A stretch of DNA of 64,000 nucleotides from Dokdonella_A sp966248875. GTDB lineage: Bacteria > Pseudomonadota > Gammaproteobacteria > Xanthomonadales > Rhodanobacteraceae. Of this stretch, positions 8,801 through 16,378 are shown piece after piece. A model generated the notes under the pieces. That model saw only the letters and a program-made list of their open reading frames with translations. It was not told the origin of the DNA and ran no database searches. The first letter of the stretch is position 1. Every line of letters starts with the position of its first letter. The translations under genes and the position numbers were made by a program. The stretch covers positions 62,001 to 126,000 of the forward strand of contig CBINBI010000001.1 in assembly GCA_966248875.1 (NCBI GenBank), written 5' to 3'.

Positions 8801-8965
8801 CGACGACCAGTCGCCGGTGGTGCCGGTCCAGACGGTCTGCGCGGCGGCAGATAACGGCAAAGCCGCCAGCAGCGCGCACACCAGCGTGGCGCGTAGTGCG
8901 GAAAGCCGGCGGAAGAACGAGCGCGTTCGTGCGCCGGTACGAAGATCTCGCGAGTTCATAGTCAT
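5897..8965 (-). CDS. Large secreted protein with T5SS/PEP-CTERM-associated repeats and Ig-like domains
   Basis: About 1020 residues. After a signal peptide (LVCALLAALPLSAAAQ) and a TGDWSSASNW segment come repeated blocks of roughly 45-50 residues with the pattern GxGTLNITNGGxV...GYxG...GxATIDGAGSSWTN, the repeat family seen in autotransporters and PEP-CTERM proteins. Then follow a choice-of-anchor-D-like domain (VDFGSVPAG...CTLAYTFTPTAVGP), a bacterial Ig-like domain (VTTDADGNASVTATANG), a DUF11-like domain (VNYTITLHNAGPGAADG), the motif LFRNGFE and a C-terminal region of about 130 residues. No autotransporter barrel and no CTERM anchor is visible, so how it reaches or stays on the surface is unclear. 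The frame is open to 9040; ATGs at 8965 and 8959 best place the signal peptide. Probably an adhesin or surface-layer protein. Confidence 0.7.
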   Translation of the reverse strand: MTMNSRDLRTGARTRSFFRRLSALRATLVCALLAALPLSAAAQTVWTGTTGDWSSASNWSAGVPTSTTDARIDNDGTAELLAGSAAAQSLLLGYDAPDSGAVTASGASTTLAVTADFAVGYGGTGTLLINEGAVVSDYNGEIGYTIVSDTDAHGVATVDGAGSAWNHTYELYVGYGTGTLNITNGGTVTDYFGYLGYFPEFPGRSSGTANVDGAGSSWTSQSSLFVGDSGDGVLNVTGGGAVTNGEGHLGFNFDSTGTATIDGTGSSWTNFGFFYVGHNGDGTVTVSNGGALNTFGSFSYIAYSAASVGHATIDGAGSTWTNGHGFYIGFDGEGTLDITNGGVMNSDFFTNVGFSPGSSGTLNVTGAGSTFANTGALSIGGNVSGPGGTGVLRVADGAAVSASVVNIWNTGTMEAGDDASIATPTLSVDGTLRATGGNVAVDGSLALTPAATVVSNVGATDAGRLTMTGSAALAGQLVIHPDGAVAGTEYTLIEAAGGLGATTFAGVSLDPPDPDLTPQITYDANHVYLVLASSGGAALTVEPGSVDFGSVPAGITAGPATFTLTSTGSAPVSIGTISEAGAPFARSGGDCPAPPFELAPSASCTLAYTFTPTAVGPASETITVTGNAGASTISLAGTGLPGIPTTLVLVSGSDQSATVNTPFAAPLVAQMRDDYGNPVPGITVTFNAPTSGASAVLSADSVTTDADGNASVTATANGEAGSYEVVASGGLGAPVAFALTNVAEVADVGVAIVADREFARAGELVNYTITLHNAGPGAADGAAIASTLSPLLDSGAATWICVGPPESGCTASGTGDLADSGLALPAGGSVSYILTAPVRADAGDGIAETQVHASLSGDPDASDDDASAMTTLVLFRNGFEASGDDALVEHGSPVAATDRLAMIWPAADGRGIRTVLFAEGIDAAGARESFRVERFDAGSLSLARLVTTDEHGAERAGAWMPLAAGEAFGVSVLDSGDGMQRSRTLVLIGATGERQLPLATAPSSYRVRASLPLRVDADVVER
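7822..8605 (-). repeat. Repeat-coding block of the surface protein
   Basis: About six degenerate units of 130-150 bases encode the GTLNITNGG / ATIDGAGSSWTN repeats. They form the beta-helical stretch of the protein. The units are diverged in sequence, so this is an old array rather than a recent tandem expansion. Confidence 0.6.
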
Positions 8966-9289
8966 CGCTCGGGCGTTGGGAAATCCAGGGTCTGGTCGCT
9001 GCCACTGCATCCGGGGGCCGTACGCGCGCCTCGCGGTCAAACGAGCGCGCGCGGCGGGCCGACCCGCCGCGGAAGGCGGTCACGATCGTCCCGCCGGCCG
9101 TCGCGGTCACTCCGAAAATCCTGCATTTCCGTTACAAAAGCGTCTTGCGCCGGCTTGGGGCCTGCTTTTTTGCAAGCGTGGGATATCAGCGCTCCGGCGA
9201 GACGCGCTGGCGCTCGTGATTGCGTCGGCGTGCTTGCCCGTGAAACGCCGCGTCTCCACCCGGACTGGCCGGCGCATGCCGGCGCCGCG
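8966..9289. other. Intergenic region upstream of the surface-protein gene
   Basis: This 324-base stretch should carry the promoter of the minus-strand surface-protein gene and the 3' end of the upstream minus-strand gene. I see a T-rich run near 9167-9174 but no terminator, repeat or small gene I can defend. Confidence 0.3.
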
Positions 9290-10147
9290 TCAGGCGGAGG
9301 GCTTCACTTCGCGCCGCAGGTAGGTCTGATACAGCAGGTATCCGCTGGCCTCGTCGCTGTTCACCGAGGTGACCAGGTCGACGAAACCAAGCTCGTTCCA
9401 CCACGGCTGCTGCGGCAGCGTCGCGATCGCCTGCTGCCATTCCTGGGCGGCCTGCGCACGCTCGCTCTGCGAGGCCATGTCGTTGTCCGCCGCGAGAATC
9501 TGGCAAAGCGTCAGCCGGCATTCGACGTGGATGATCTCGATATGCGCGCGCACTTGGGCGGGTAGCGCGTCCAGCCACTGCCGGAGCGTCGCTTCGATCT
9601 GCTCCGCCGTCGGCTGCGACCACTCGGGATCGGGTGACTCCTGGTCGAACGTGCGCAGGTTCTGCACGCCCGGCAGGGCCTCGGCGCCCTCGCCGGCCGT
9701 GTCCTGCCTTGCCATCCACTCGGCGAAGAGATCCGCAGCGCGGTCTACGTCGATCGTGTCGGCATCGGCTTCGTCGGACGGCTCGGATGCCTCGGAGGTT
9801 TCCGCGTCCGCGGACGCCGCGTCGGCGGTAGGCTCGGATTCAACCGGCTCTTCGGGCTTCGGCACATCGGCCGGCAAATCGGTCGGCGGGGATTCCGCTT
9901 CCGGCTTCGCCGGTTCCGGCATCGGCACCTGCGGCGGCGGCGGCAGCTTGGTCTCCGGAGCCGGCGCCGGAGGCTCTGCGGCGGATGTGCGCCCGATGTC
10001 CGCCGCCGGCGATAACGCCGGCGGCGCGGCCGATTCCGATCTCGCCATCGGCGCGGGCGCGGGCAGGTCGGGCACGCCGTCCAGCAGCCACCAGGTCAGC
10101 GCGACACCGGCCGCGGCCGCGATCAGGGCCAACACGAGCTTGTGCAT
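9290..10147 (-). CDS. Membrane-anchored acidic/proline-rich protein of unknown function
   Basis: The 285-residue product begins with a hydrophobic anchor (LVLALIAAAAGVALTWWLL). A long low-complexity linker rich in Pro, Glu, Ala, Ser and Asp covers about residues 25-155. A folded C-terminal domain of about 120 residues includes HIEIIHVECRLTLCQILAADN, a cysteine-pair motif (CRxxxC) I associate with small uncharacterised periplasmic domains of proteobacteria. The architecture suggests an inner-membrane anchor that holds a periplasmic domain away from the membrane. No enzymatic motif is seen. It stands alone between the surface protein and the SDR gene. Confidence 0.6.
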   Translation of the reverse strand: MHKLVLALIAAAAGVALTWWLLDGVPDLPAPAPMARSESAAPPALSPAADIGRTSAAEPPAPAPETKLPPPPQVPMPEPAKPEAESPPTDLPADVPKPEEPVESEPTADAASADAETSEASEPSDEADADTIDVDRAADLFAEWMARQDTAGEGAEALPGVQNLRTFDQESPDPEWSQPTAEQIEATLRQWLDALPAQVRAHIEIIHVECRLTLCQILAADNDMASQSERAQAAQEWQQAIATLPQQPWWNELGFVDLVTSVNSDEASGYLLYQTYLRREVKPSA

Positions 10148-10259
10148 CTTCGGCGGAATCTCCCGGGTTCCGGCGCATCGATCCGGATGTGCAAGCTAGC
10201 CCATCGGCGGGCCTGAAAGCCACTCCCCATCATGCGGCCGCCGAAAAACACCACGCGAT

Positions 10260-10952
10260 TCACCAGGTGATCGTCTCGCCCGTCTGCGCCAGGAAGCGCC
10301 CGCTGTCGGATGCTTTGAGATGATCGATCACGCGCAGCATCGAGGCGACCGAGACGTCCGCTGCCAACGGTGCGCCGGCGCCGCCCATGTCGGTGCGGAC
10401 CCAGCCCGGGCTCAGCGCGACGACGACGATGCCGCGACCGGCGAGCGCAACCGAAAGCAGACGCGTCGCCATGTTGAGCGCCGCCTTGCTGATCGAGTAG
10501 CTCGGGCTGTACAGCGATTCGGTGCGCGAGATCGAGCCCAGCGTCGAGGACAGATTGATGATCCTCGCGCTGTCGGCGAGGTGCGGATTCAGCGCCTGCG
10601 TCAGCAGGAACGGTCCTGCTGCGTTCACCGCAAAGCTGTCGCGGAGCGACGGGCTCTCGACCGAGCCGAAGCGTTCGTGTTCGACGAGCTGGCCGGCGTT
10701 GTTGACGAGGAGATCGATGTCGAGGTCGAGCGCGCCGACCTCGCGCGCAAGCTCGGCGATCGAGCGCGGATCGGCGACATCCAGCGGCAGCACGTGGAGC
10801 CGGCCCGGGTGCTCGCCGGCGAGGCGGGTCAGCGCGAGCGCCTTGCCGGGCTGGCGGCATGCGGCGACGACGCGATCGCCGCGCGCGAGCAGTTGTCGCG
10901 TCATCTCGAATCCGAGGCCGCGGTTCGCGCCGGTGACGAGGGCCTGCAGCAT
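10260..10952 (-). CDS. Short-chain dehydrogenase/reductase
   Basis: The 230-residue protein is a classical SDR. It has the cofactor loop TGANRGLGFEM, the NNAG motif, the catalytic Ser in INLSSTLGS and the YSISK catalytic pair, then SPGWVRTDMGG. It resembles the carbonyl-reductase-like subgroup typified by CsgA and YueD. Substrate is unknown. The frame is open 14 codons further, but the ATG at 10952 starts directly before the first beta strand (MLQALVTGANRG), as is normal. It is divergent from the M16 peptidase gene with about 160 bases between, which must hold both promoters. Confidence 0.85.
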   Translation of the reverse strand: MLQALVTGANRGLGFEMTRQLLARGDRVVAACRQPGKALALTRLAGEHPGRLHVLPLDVADPRSIAELAREVGALDLDIDLLVNNAGQLVEHERFGSVESPSLRDSFAVNAAGPFLLTQALNPHLADSARIINLSSTLGSISRTESLYSPSYSISKAALNMATRLLSVALAGRGIVVVALSPGWVRTDMGGAGAPLAADVSVASMLRVIDHLKASDSGRFLAQTGETITW

Positions 10953-11111
10953 GAGTGCGGGAACCTTCCGGATGGCGCTGGAGTCTAGCGCCAATCGTGA
11001 CCACCGTCCGTTGCGCGGCCGCGTGCGGCTGGCTTAGCCTGCCGCGCGGATCGGCGCTCAGTGCGCGACGAACGGCGCGGCATCCGCCGGCCGCATCTTT
11101 CGGGAGATTCC

Positions 11112-13949
11112 ATGCGCAAGCTCATCGGACGCGGCCTTGCCGCATTGCTGCTGACCGCCGTTTCCGTCGGCCCCGCGCTCGCGGCGGCGCCGGACACGAT
11201 CGACATTCCGTTCACGCGCTTAACTCTGCCGAACGGACTGACCGTCGTCGTCAGCGAGGACCACAAGGCGCCCGTCGTCGCGGTCAGCGTCTGGTATCAC
11301 ATCGGCTCGGCCGACGAGCCCGCCGGCAAGACCGGTTTTGCGCATCTCTTCGAGCACCTCATGTTTCAGGGCTCCGAGAATCACAAGGACGAATTCTTCC
11401 GCCCGCTCGAGCTCGCCGGCGCGACGGACCTCAACGGCACGACCTGGTTCGATCGCACGAATTATTTCGAGACGGTGCCGACCACGGCGCTGGACATGGC
11501 GCTCTGGCTGGAATCGGACCGCATGGGCCACCTGCTCGGCGCGATCGGCCAGAAGGAGCTCGATGAGCAGCGCGGCGTCGTGCAGAACGAGAAGCGCCAG
11601 GGCGAGAACCAGCCGTACGGCCGCGTCGACGAGCGCATGATGGCGAACGCGTTCCCGGCGAATCATCCGTATCACCACGACACGATCGGCTCGATGAAGG
11701 ATCTCGACGCCGCCTCGCTTGCCGACGTCAAGCAGTGGTTCTCGGCGAACTACGGCGCGGCGAACGTGACCGTCGCGCTGGTCGGCGACATCACGCCCGA
11801 CATCGCGAAGGCGAAGATGCTGGAATACTTCGGCGACATTCCGCCCGGCCCACCGGTGAAGCGCGAACAGCCGTGGACCGCGCCGCGCAGCGAATCGACG
11901 CGCGACGCAATGACCGACCACGTCGCGCAGACGCGTATCTACCGCGAGTGGAACGTACCCTGGCTCGGCGATCCGGACTTGGTCGAGCTCGATCTGGCCG
12001 CGACCGTTCTCGGCGGCGGCAAGGCCTCGCGACTCTACGAGCGGCTCGTCTACAAGGACAAACTGGTGGACGACATCTCGGTCCAAGTGCAGCCGTTCGC
12101 GCTCGCTTCGATGTTCCAGCTTCAGGCCGACGTCAAACGCGGCGTCGATCCGGCGAAAGTCGAAGCGGTGATCGCCGAGGAATGGGCGCGCTTTCTCGCA
12201 AGCGGCCCGACCGAGGACGAGCTCAAGCGCGTCAAGGTTTCCACGCGCGCCGCGTTCATCCGCAGGCTCGAGCGCGTGAACGGCAAGGCGTCGATCCTCG
12301 CCGAAGGGCAGGTCTATCGCGGCGATCCCGGCGCGTACAAGAGCGACTTCGCGCGCATGGATGCGGCGACGCCGGCGAGCGTGCTCGCCGCGGCGAAGAA
12401 GTGGATCTCGAAGGGCGACTACACGCTGGTCGTGTCGCCCGCTGCCGAAGGCGCGGAGGACGAAAGCGGCGACGAAGCCGAGACGGCGGGCCGCCCGGCC
12501 GTCGAGGGCCGCCCGCCCGCGGTCATGCCGCCTAAAGGCGATTATCGCGTCACGAAGTCGAGCGTCGCTCGCGACAAGGGCGTGCCGAAGGTCACCGAGT
12601 TTCCGGACCTCGGTTTTCCCAAGCTCGAGCGCGGCAAGCTCAGGAACGGCATCGAGGTCATCCTCGCGCAGCGCCACGCGATTCCGGTGATCCAGATGCA
12701 GATGCTGTTCGATGCGGGCTACGCGTCGGACCAGGGCCGCAACATGGGCACGTCTGCGTTCACGATGGCGATGCTCGACGAGGGCACGGCAACGCTGGAT
12801 TCGCTCGAGATCGCGCGGCGCGAGGAGCGGCTCGGTGCCGAGATCGCCGCAGGCTCCGGCCTCGACACGTCGAGCGTCACCTTGAGCACGCTTGCCTCGC
12901 AGCTCAAGCCTTCGCTCGAGCTCTATGCCGACGTGGTGCGCAATCCCGCGTTCCGCGACGAGGACATCGCGCGCATCCGCGGCCAGTGGCTGGCGCGCAT
13001 TGCGCAGGAGAAGACGCAGCCGCGCGGCCTCGCGCTGCGCACGCTGCCGCCGCTGCTGTACGGCGACGGACACGCATATGCGATTCCGTTCACCGGCTCG
13101 GGCACCGAGCAGGCGATCAACGCGCTGACCGCGCAGGACCTGCGCGCCTACGTCGAGGACTGGCTGCGGCCCGACAATGCAAAGATCCTCGTCGCCGGCG
13201 ACACGACGCTGGATGCGATCATTTCCGCGCTGGACGTCGTGTTCGGTGACTGGAAGGCGCCGGCGAAGCCGGTGCCGAAGAAGAACATCGCGACGGTGAC
13301 ACCGCCCGAAAAGCCGCGCGTCTACCTGATGGACAAGCCGGGCGCACAGCAGTCGCTGATCCTCGCCGGCGTCGTTGCGCCGTCCACGAAGGCGAAGAAC
13401 GATCTCGAAATCCAGACGATGAACGGCGCGTTCGGCGGCGCGTTCACGTCGCGCCTCAACATGAACCTGCGGGAGGACAAGCACTGGGCCTACGGCGCCT
13501 TCAGCTTCCTGGTGAATGCGGTCGGCCAGCGGCCCTTCATGCTGTACGCACCAGTGCAGACCGACAAGACGGCCGACGCCGCCGCCGAGCTCCTGCGCGA
13601 ATCGAAGGACGTCATCGGCCCGAAGCCGCTCACGTCCGAAGAGATCGAGAAGATCAAGGTCGGCGACGTACGCAGCATGCCCGGCGAATATCAGACCACC
13701 GGCTCCGTGCTCGGCGCAATGGCGGGCATCGTCGTCTACGATCGTCCCGACGATTACGTCCAGACGCTGAAGCCGCGCATCGAGGCGCAGACCGACGAAG
13801 CCGTGCGCGCGGCCGCGCGCGAGATCATCAGGCCCGACGCGCTGACCTGGGTGATCGTCGGCGATCTCAGGAAGATCGAGAAGCCGGTGCGCGATCTGGA
13901 TCTCGGCGAAGTGAAGGTGTTGAACGCGGAAGGCAAGGTGGTGCGCTGA
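11112..13949 (+). CDS. Secreted M16 family zinc metallopeptidase (two-domain)
   Basis: The 945-residue protein has a signal peptide (GLAALLLTAVSVGPALAA) and two pitrilysin-type halves. The N-terminal half carries the inverted zinc motif HLFEH with the downstream glutamate region LDEQRGVVQNEKRQ. The C-terminal half (from about residue 500, LRNGIEVILAQRHAIP) lacks the HxxEH motif and is the usual inactive partner. A Pro/Glu-rich linker separates them. Such enzymes degrade peptides in the periplasm. The ATG at 11112 is chosen for its GGGAG Shine-Dalgarno and because the signal peptide starts there; the open frame extends 17 codons upstream. Confidence 0.9.
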   Translation: MRKLIGRGLAALLLTAVSVGPALAAAPDTIDIPFTRLTLPNGLTVVVSEDHKAPVVAVSVWYHIGSADEPAGKTGFAHLFEHLMFQGSENHKDEFFRPLELAGATDLNGTTWFDRTNYFETVPTTALDMALWLESDRMGHLLGAIGQKELDEQRGVVQNEKRQGENQPYGRVDERMMANAFPANHPYHHDTIGSMKDLDAASLADVKQWFSANYGAANVTVALVGDITPDIAKAKMLEYFGDIPPGPPVKREQPWTAPRSESTRDAMTDHVAQTRIYREWNVPWLGDPDLVELDLAATVLGGGKASRLYERLVYKDKLVDDISVQVQPFALASMFQLQADVKRGVDPAKVEAVIAEEWARFLASGPTEDELKRVKVSTRAAFIRRLERVNGKASILAEGQVYRGDPGAYKSDFARMDAATPASVLAAAKKWISKGDYTLVVSPAAEGAEDESGDEAETAGRPAVEGRPPAVMPPKGDYRVTKSSVARDKGVPKVTEFPDLGFPKLERGKLRNGIEVILAQRHAIPVIQMQMLFDAGYASDQGRNMGTSAFTMAMLDEGTATLDSLEIARREERLGAEIAAGSGLDTSSVTLSTLASQLKPSLELYADVVRNPAFRDEDIARIRGQWLARIAQEKTQPRGLALRTLPPLLYGDGHAYAIPFTGSGTEQAINALTAQDLRAYVEDWLRPDNAKILVAGDTTLDAIISALDVVFGDWKAPAKPVPKKNIATVTPPEKPRVYLMDKPGAQQSLILAGVVAPSTKAKNDLEIQTMNGAFGGAFTSRLNMNLREDKHWAYGAFSFLVNAVGQRPFMLYAPVQTDKTADAAAELLRESKDVIGPKPLTSEEIEKIKVGDVRSMPGEYQTTGSVLGAMAGIVVYDRPDDYVQTLKPRIEAQTDEAVRAAAREIIRPDALTWVIVGDLRKIEKPVRDLDLGEVKVLNAEGKVVR

Positions 13950-14101
13950 CGCTCGCGGCTTCCCCTCTTCCGTTTCCGGGTGAGGGGAATCCGGACCGCA
14001 CGGCTGGCGCAGCCGGGCTGCTCTACGCCGCGATCGACGTTCAGAGTCCCCTTCAGCAAGCGCGGTCTACGATGCGCAGATTCGCATCGCGGAGCATTCG
14101 C

Positions 14102-14500
14102 ATGAAGAACGCCAGCGTTCTCCTCGTCCTCGCCGCTTCGCTCGGCGGGTGCAGCTGGGGCATCAAGCTCGATTCCGGCGGCGAGAACGTGCGCGTCGCC
14201 TGGGACGGCAACGTCGACGGCTGCCGGGAGGCCGGCAAGGTCACGGTCTCCGTCCTCGACCACGTCGGCCCGGTGGACCGCAACGGCATCAAGGTCAACG
14301 ACGAGCTCGAGGTCATGGCGCGCAACGAAGCCGCGAGCCTGCCGGCGGACACGATCAAGCCGCTCGGCCCGCCGCGCGACGGCGAGCAAAGCTGGGCCGC
14401 CTACACGTGCGGACCGATCGCGCGCGTGCCGATCCGGCGCGACACCGAGCCGGCACGGCAGGACGGCGCCGTCGAGACGTATCCGATCAAGGATCACTGA
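14102..14500 (+). CDS. DUF4156 family lipoprotein
   Basis: The 132-residue precursor has a lipoprotein signal with lipobox LGGC at residues 16-19. The mature domain has the DUF4156 pattern: GENVRVAWDGNVDGCREAGKVTVSV, LEVMARNEAASLPADTI and a C-terminal AAYTCG. Two cysteines (DGC and YTC) could form a disulfide, as in the related RcsF fold. The role of most members is unknown; an envelope stress or structural role is a guess. The start at 14102 gives a proper lipoprotein signal and follows a GGAG sequence. It lies alone on the plus strand. Confidence 0.75.
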   Translation: MKNASVLLVLAASLGGCSWGIKLDSGGENVRVAWDGNVDGCREAGKVTVSVLDHVGPVDRNGIKVNDELEVMARNEAASLPADTIKPLGPPRDGEQSWAAYTCGPIARVPIRRDTEPARQDGAVETYPIKDH

Positions 14501-14624
14501 GCGCGCGCTCATCCGTTGCCGGCGTGCCGGAACCGCGATGCGTTACCGGGCGGACGAGGCGACACCGCCGCTAAACTTCCCGAAGCATGCACGGGGACGC
14601 ATGCCGGGATAGGGGAAAACGCCG

Positions 14625-15623
14625 ATGCGTGTGCTGATCACCGGAGCGACGGGCTTTCTCGGTCGCGCGGTCACGCGCCGCCTCAAGGAGGCCGGCCACG
14701 CCGTCGCCGCGCTGGTGCGCGAGCACGACTCGGCGCTCGCCGCGCTCGACATCGAGCAGGTGGCTGGCGACATCGTCGCGCTCGACTCCGTGATCACCGC
14801 CGTGGCCGGCCGCGACGCGGTCGTGCACTGCGCGGCGCGCACCGCGCCGTTCGGCCACATCGAGGAGTACTACGACGCAAACGTGCGCGGCACCGACAAC
14901 GTGCTCGCGGCCTGCGAGATCGGCGGCGTGCGCCGTTTCGTGTTCACGTCCTGCGCCGGCGTCGTCATCGACGGCGGCGATCTCAACGGCGTCAACGAGA
15001 CGCAGCGCCTGCCGGCGCGCGCACCCACGGTCTATCTTGCGACCAAGGCGCTCGCGGAACGGCACGTGCTGGCCGCCAACGGCCCGGAGCTCGCGACAGT
15101 CGCGCTGCGCCCGCATCTGCTCTGGGGACCGGGCGAACCGCGCTGGCTGCCGCGCATCGTCGCCCTCGCGAAGAGCGGGCGGCTGCGCCTCTTCGGCGAG
15201 CCGGGCAAGAAGATCGACAGCTGTTACATCGACAACGCCGCCGATGCGCACCTCGCCGCGCTCGAGCGGCTCGAGCCCGGCGCCGCGATCGCGGGCAAGG
15301 CGTACTTCGTCACGCAGGGCGAGCCCGCGTCGGTCGAAGGCTTTCTCAACGGGCTCCTGCGCGCGGCGGGTTATCCGGCCGAGATGCGCCGCGTCAACGC
15401 GACGCTCGCCCGCGTGCTCGCGTCGACGGCACCGCTGCGCGCCCGGCTCACCGGCACCGATCCGCTGCTGAACGCCGACGCGCTCGCGCTGCTCGGCCAG
15501 GCCACGTGGTTCAACATCGCCGCGGCACGGCGCGATCTCGGCTATGCGCCGCGCGTCGGCATGGCGGAGGGACTGGCGCGCGTATCGGCGACGCTTGCAC
15601 GGCAGCGGATGCGGGTGCGCTGA
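14625..15623 (+). CDS. NAD-dependent epimerase/dehydratase family protein
   Basis: The 332-residue protein is an extended SDR. It starts with LITGATGFLGRAV, has the acidic strand end GDIVALDSV, VVHCAARTAPFG, the catalytic serine region FTSCAGVVIDGG and YLATKALAE as the YxxxK pair. HLLWGPGEP is typical of the 3-beta-hydroxysteroid dehydrogenase/isomerase-like branch. The substrate might be a sterol-like or sugar-nucleotide compound but cannot be told from sequence. A GGATAGGGG-like stretch precedes the ATG. It ends 98 bases before ubiJ and may be unrelated to it. Confidence 0.8.
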   Translation: MRVLITGATGFLGRAVTRRLKEAGHAVAALVREHDSALAALDIEQVAGDIVALDSVITAVAGRDAVVHCAARTAPFGHIEEYYDANVRGTDNVLAACEIGGVRRFVFTSCAGVVIDGGDLNGVNETQRLPARAPTVYLATKALAERHVLAANGPELATVALRPHLLWGPGEPRWLPRIVALAKSGRLRLFGEPGKKIDSCYIDNAADAHLAALERLEPGAAIAGKAYFVTQGEPASVEGFLNGLLRAAGYPAEMRRVNATLARVLASTAPLRARLTGTDPLLNADALALLGQATWFNIAAARRDLGYAPRVGMAEGLARVSATLARQRMRVR

Positions 15624-15721
15624 GCCACGGGCTTGCGACCTTTGGGCGCGCGAGGGTGGAGATTCGCCGTCCTCCGGAATCTTGGAGTCTCGAATCCGCG
15701 CTTTCCTCGTAGAATCCCGCC

Positions 15722-16378
15722 ATGTCCGCCCGTCCCGACGACATCCGCCGGCCTCGGCCATTGCTCGCGCTGCTCGGCCGCGCGCTCGAGGCGGCGCTCG
15801 ATCGCATGATCGATCTCGATCCCGAGACGCGCGCCGCGTTGCGCGCGCTGGACGGTCGCGCGGTCACGGTCGAGTTCCGCGGCACGCCGCTCGCGATGCG
15901 CATCGCGGTCGAGGGCGACCGGCTCGCGATCGGCCCGGCGTTCGCGGGCGACAGCGCGCTGCGCGTCGCGGCGTCGCCGGCGGCGCTGCTCGGTCTCGCC
16001 CTCGCGAGAGGCCGCGAGGGCGCCGTGACACCGGGCAGCATCGACATCGCCGGCGATGCGGAACTTGCGCGCCGCATCGAGCGCATCGCGACGCGTTTCG
16101 CGCCGGACTTCGACGAGGCGTTCGCGCGCGTGTTCGGCGACGTCGCCGGATTCCGGATCGCGCGCGGCCTGCGGCGTGCGCTTCAAGGTGCACGCGACGG
16201 TGCGCGCTCATTCGCCCGCGATGCTGCCGAGTTCCTCACCGAGGAAGGCCGTGATCTCGTCGCCAAGGCCGAGCTCGACACGTTCCTCGACGAGGTCGAT
16301 GCGCTGCGCGAACGCGCCGACCGGCTCGAAGCGCGCGTGCACCGCCTCGCTGCGCAGAGCGGGAAACCCGCCGCGTGA
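15722..16378 (+). CDS. ubiJ: Ubiquinone biosynthesis accessory factor UbiJ (SCP2 domain)
   Basis: The 218-residue protein has an N-terminal amphipathic helix (LLALLGRALEAALDRMIDLD), an SCP2 lipid-binding domain (VTVEFRGTPLAMRIAVEGDRLAI) and a C-terminal helical tail ending in a coiled coil (VDALRERADRLEARVHRLAAQ). UbiJ scaffolds the soluble ubiquinone-synthesis complex and binds lipid intermediates. Its stop overlaps the ubiB start by four bases (GTGA), the normal ubiJ-ubiB coupling; ubiE, which usually precedes them, is not here. Confidence 0.88.
   Translation: MSARPDDIRRPRPLLALLGRALEAALDRMIDLDPETRAALRALDGRAVTVEFRGTPLAMRIAVEGDRLAIGPAFAGDSALRVAASPAALLGLALARGREGAVTPGSIDIAGDAELARRIERIATRFAPDFDEAFARVFGDVAGFRIARGLRRALQGARDGARSFARDAAEFLTEEGRDLVAKAELDTFLDEVDALRERADRLEARVHRLAAQSGKPAA

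Noticed and set aside
5831..8854. Plus-strand open frame of about 1000 codons antisense to the surface-protein gene
   Set aside because: It mirrors the minus-strand gene, is rich in Arg/Ala as expected from GC-rich antisense frames, and has no domain or signal peptide. The minus-strand protein has clear repeats and domains.
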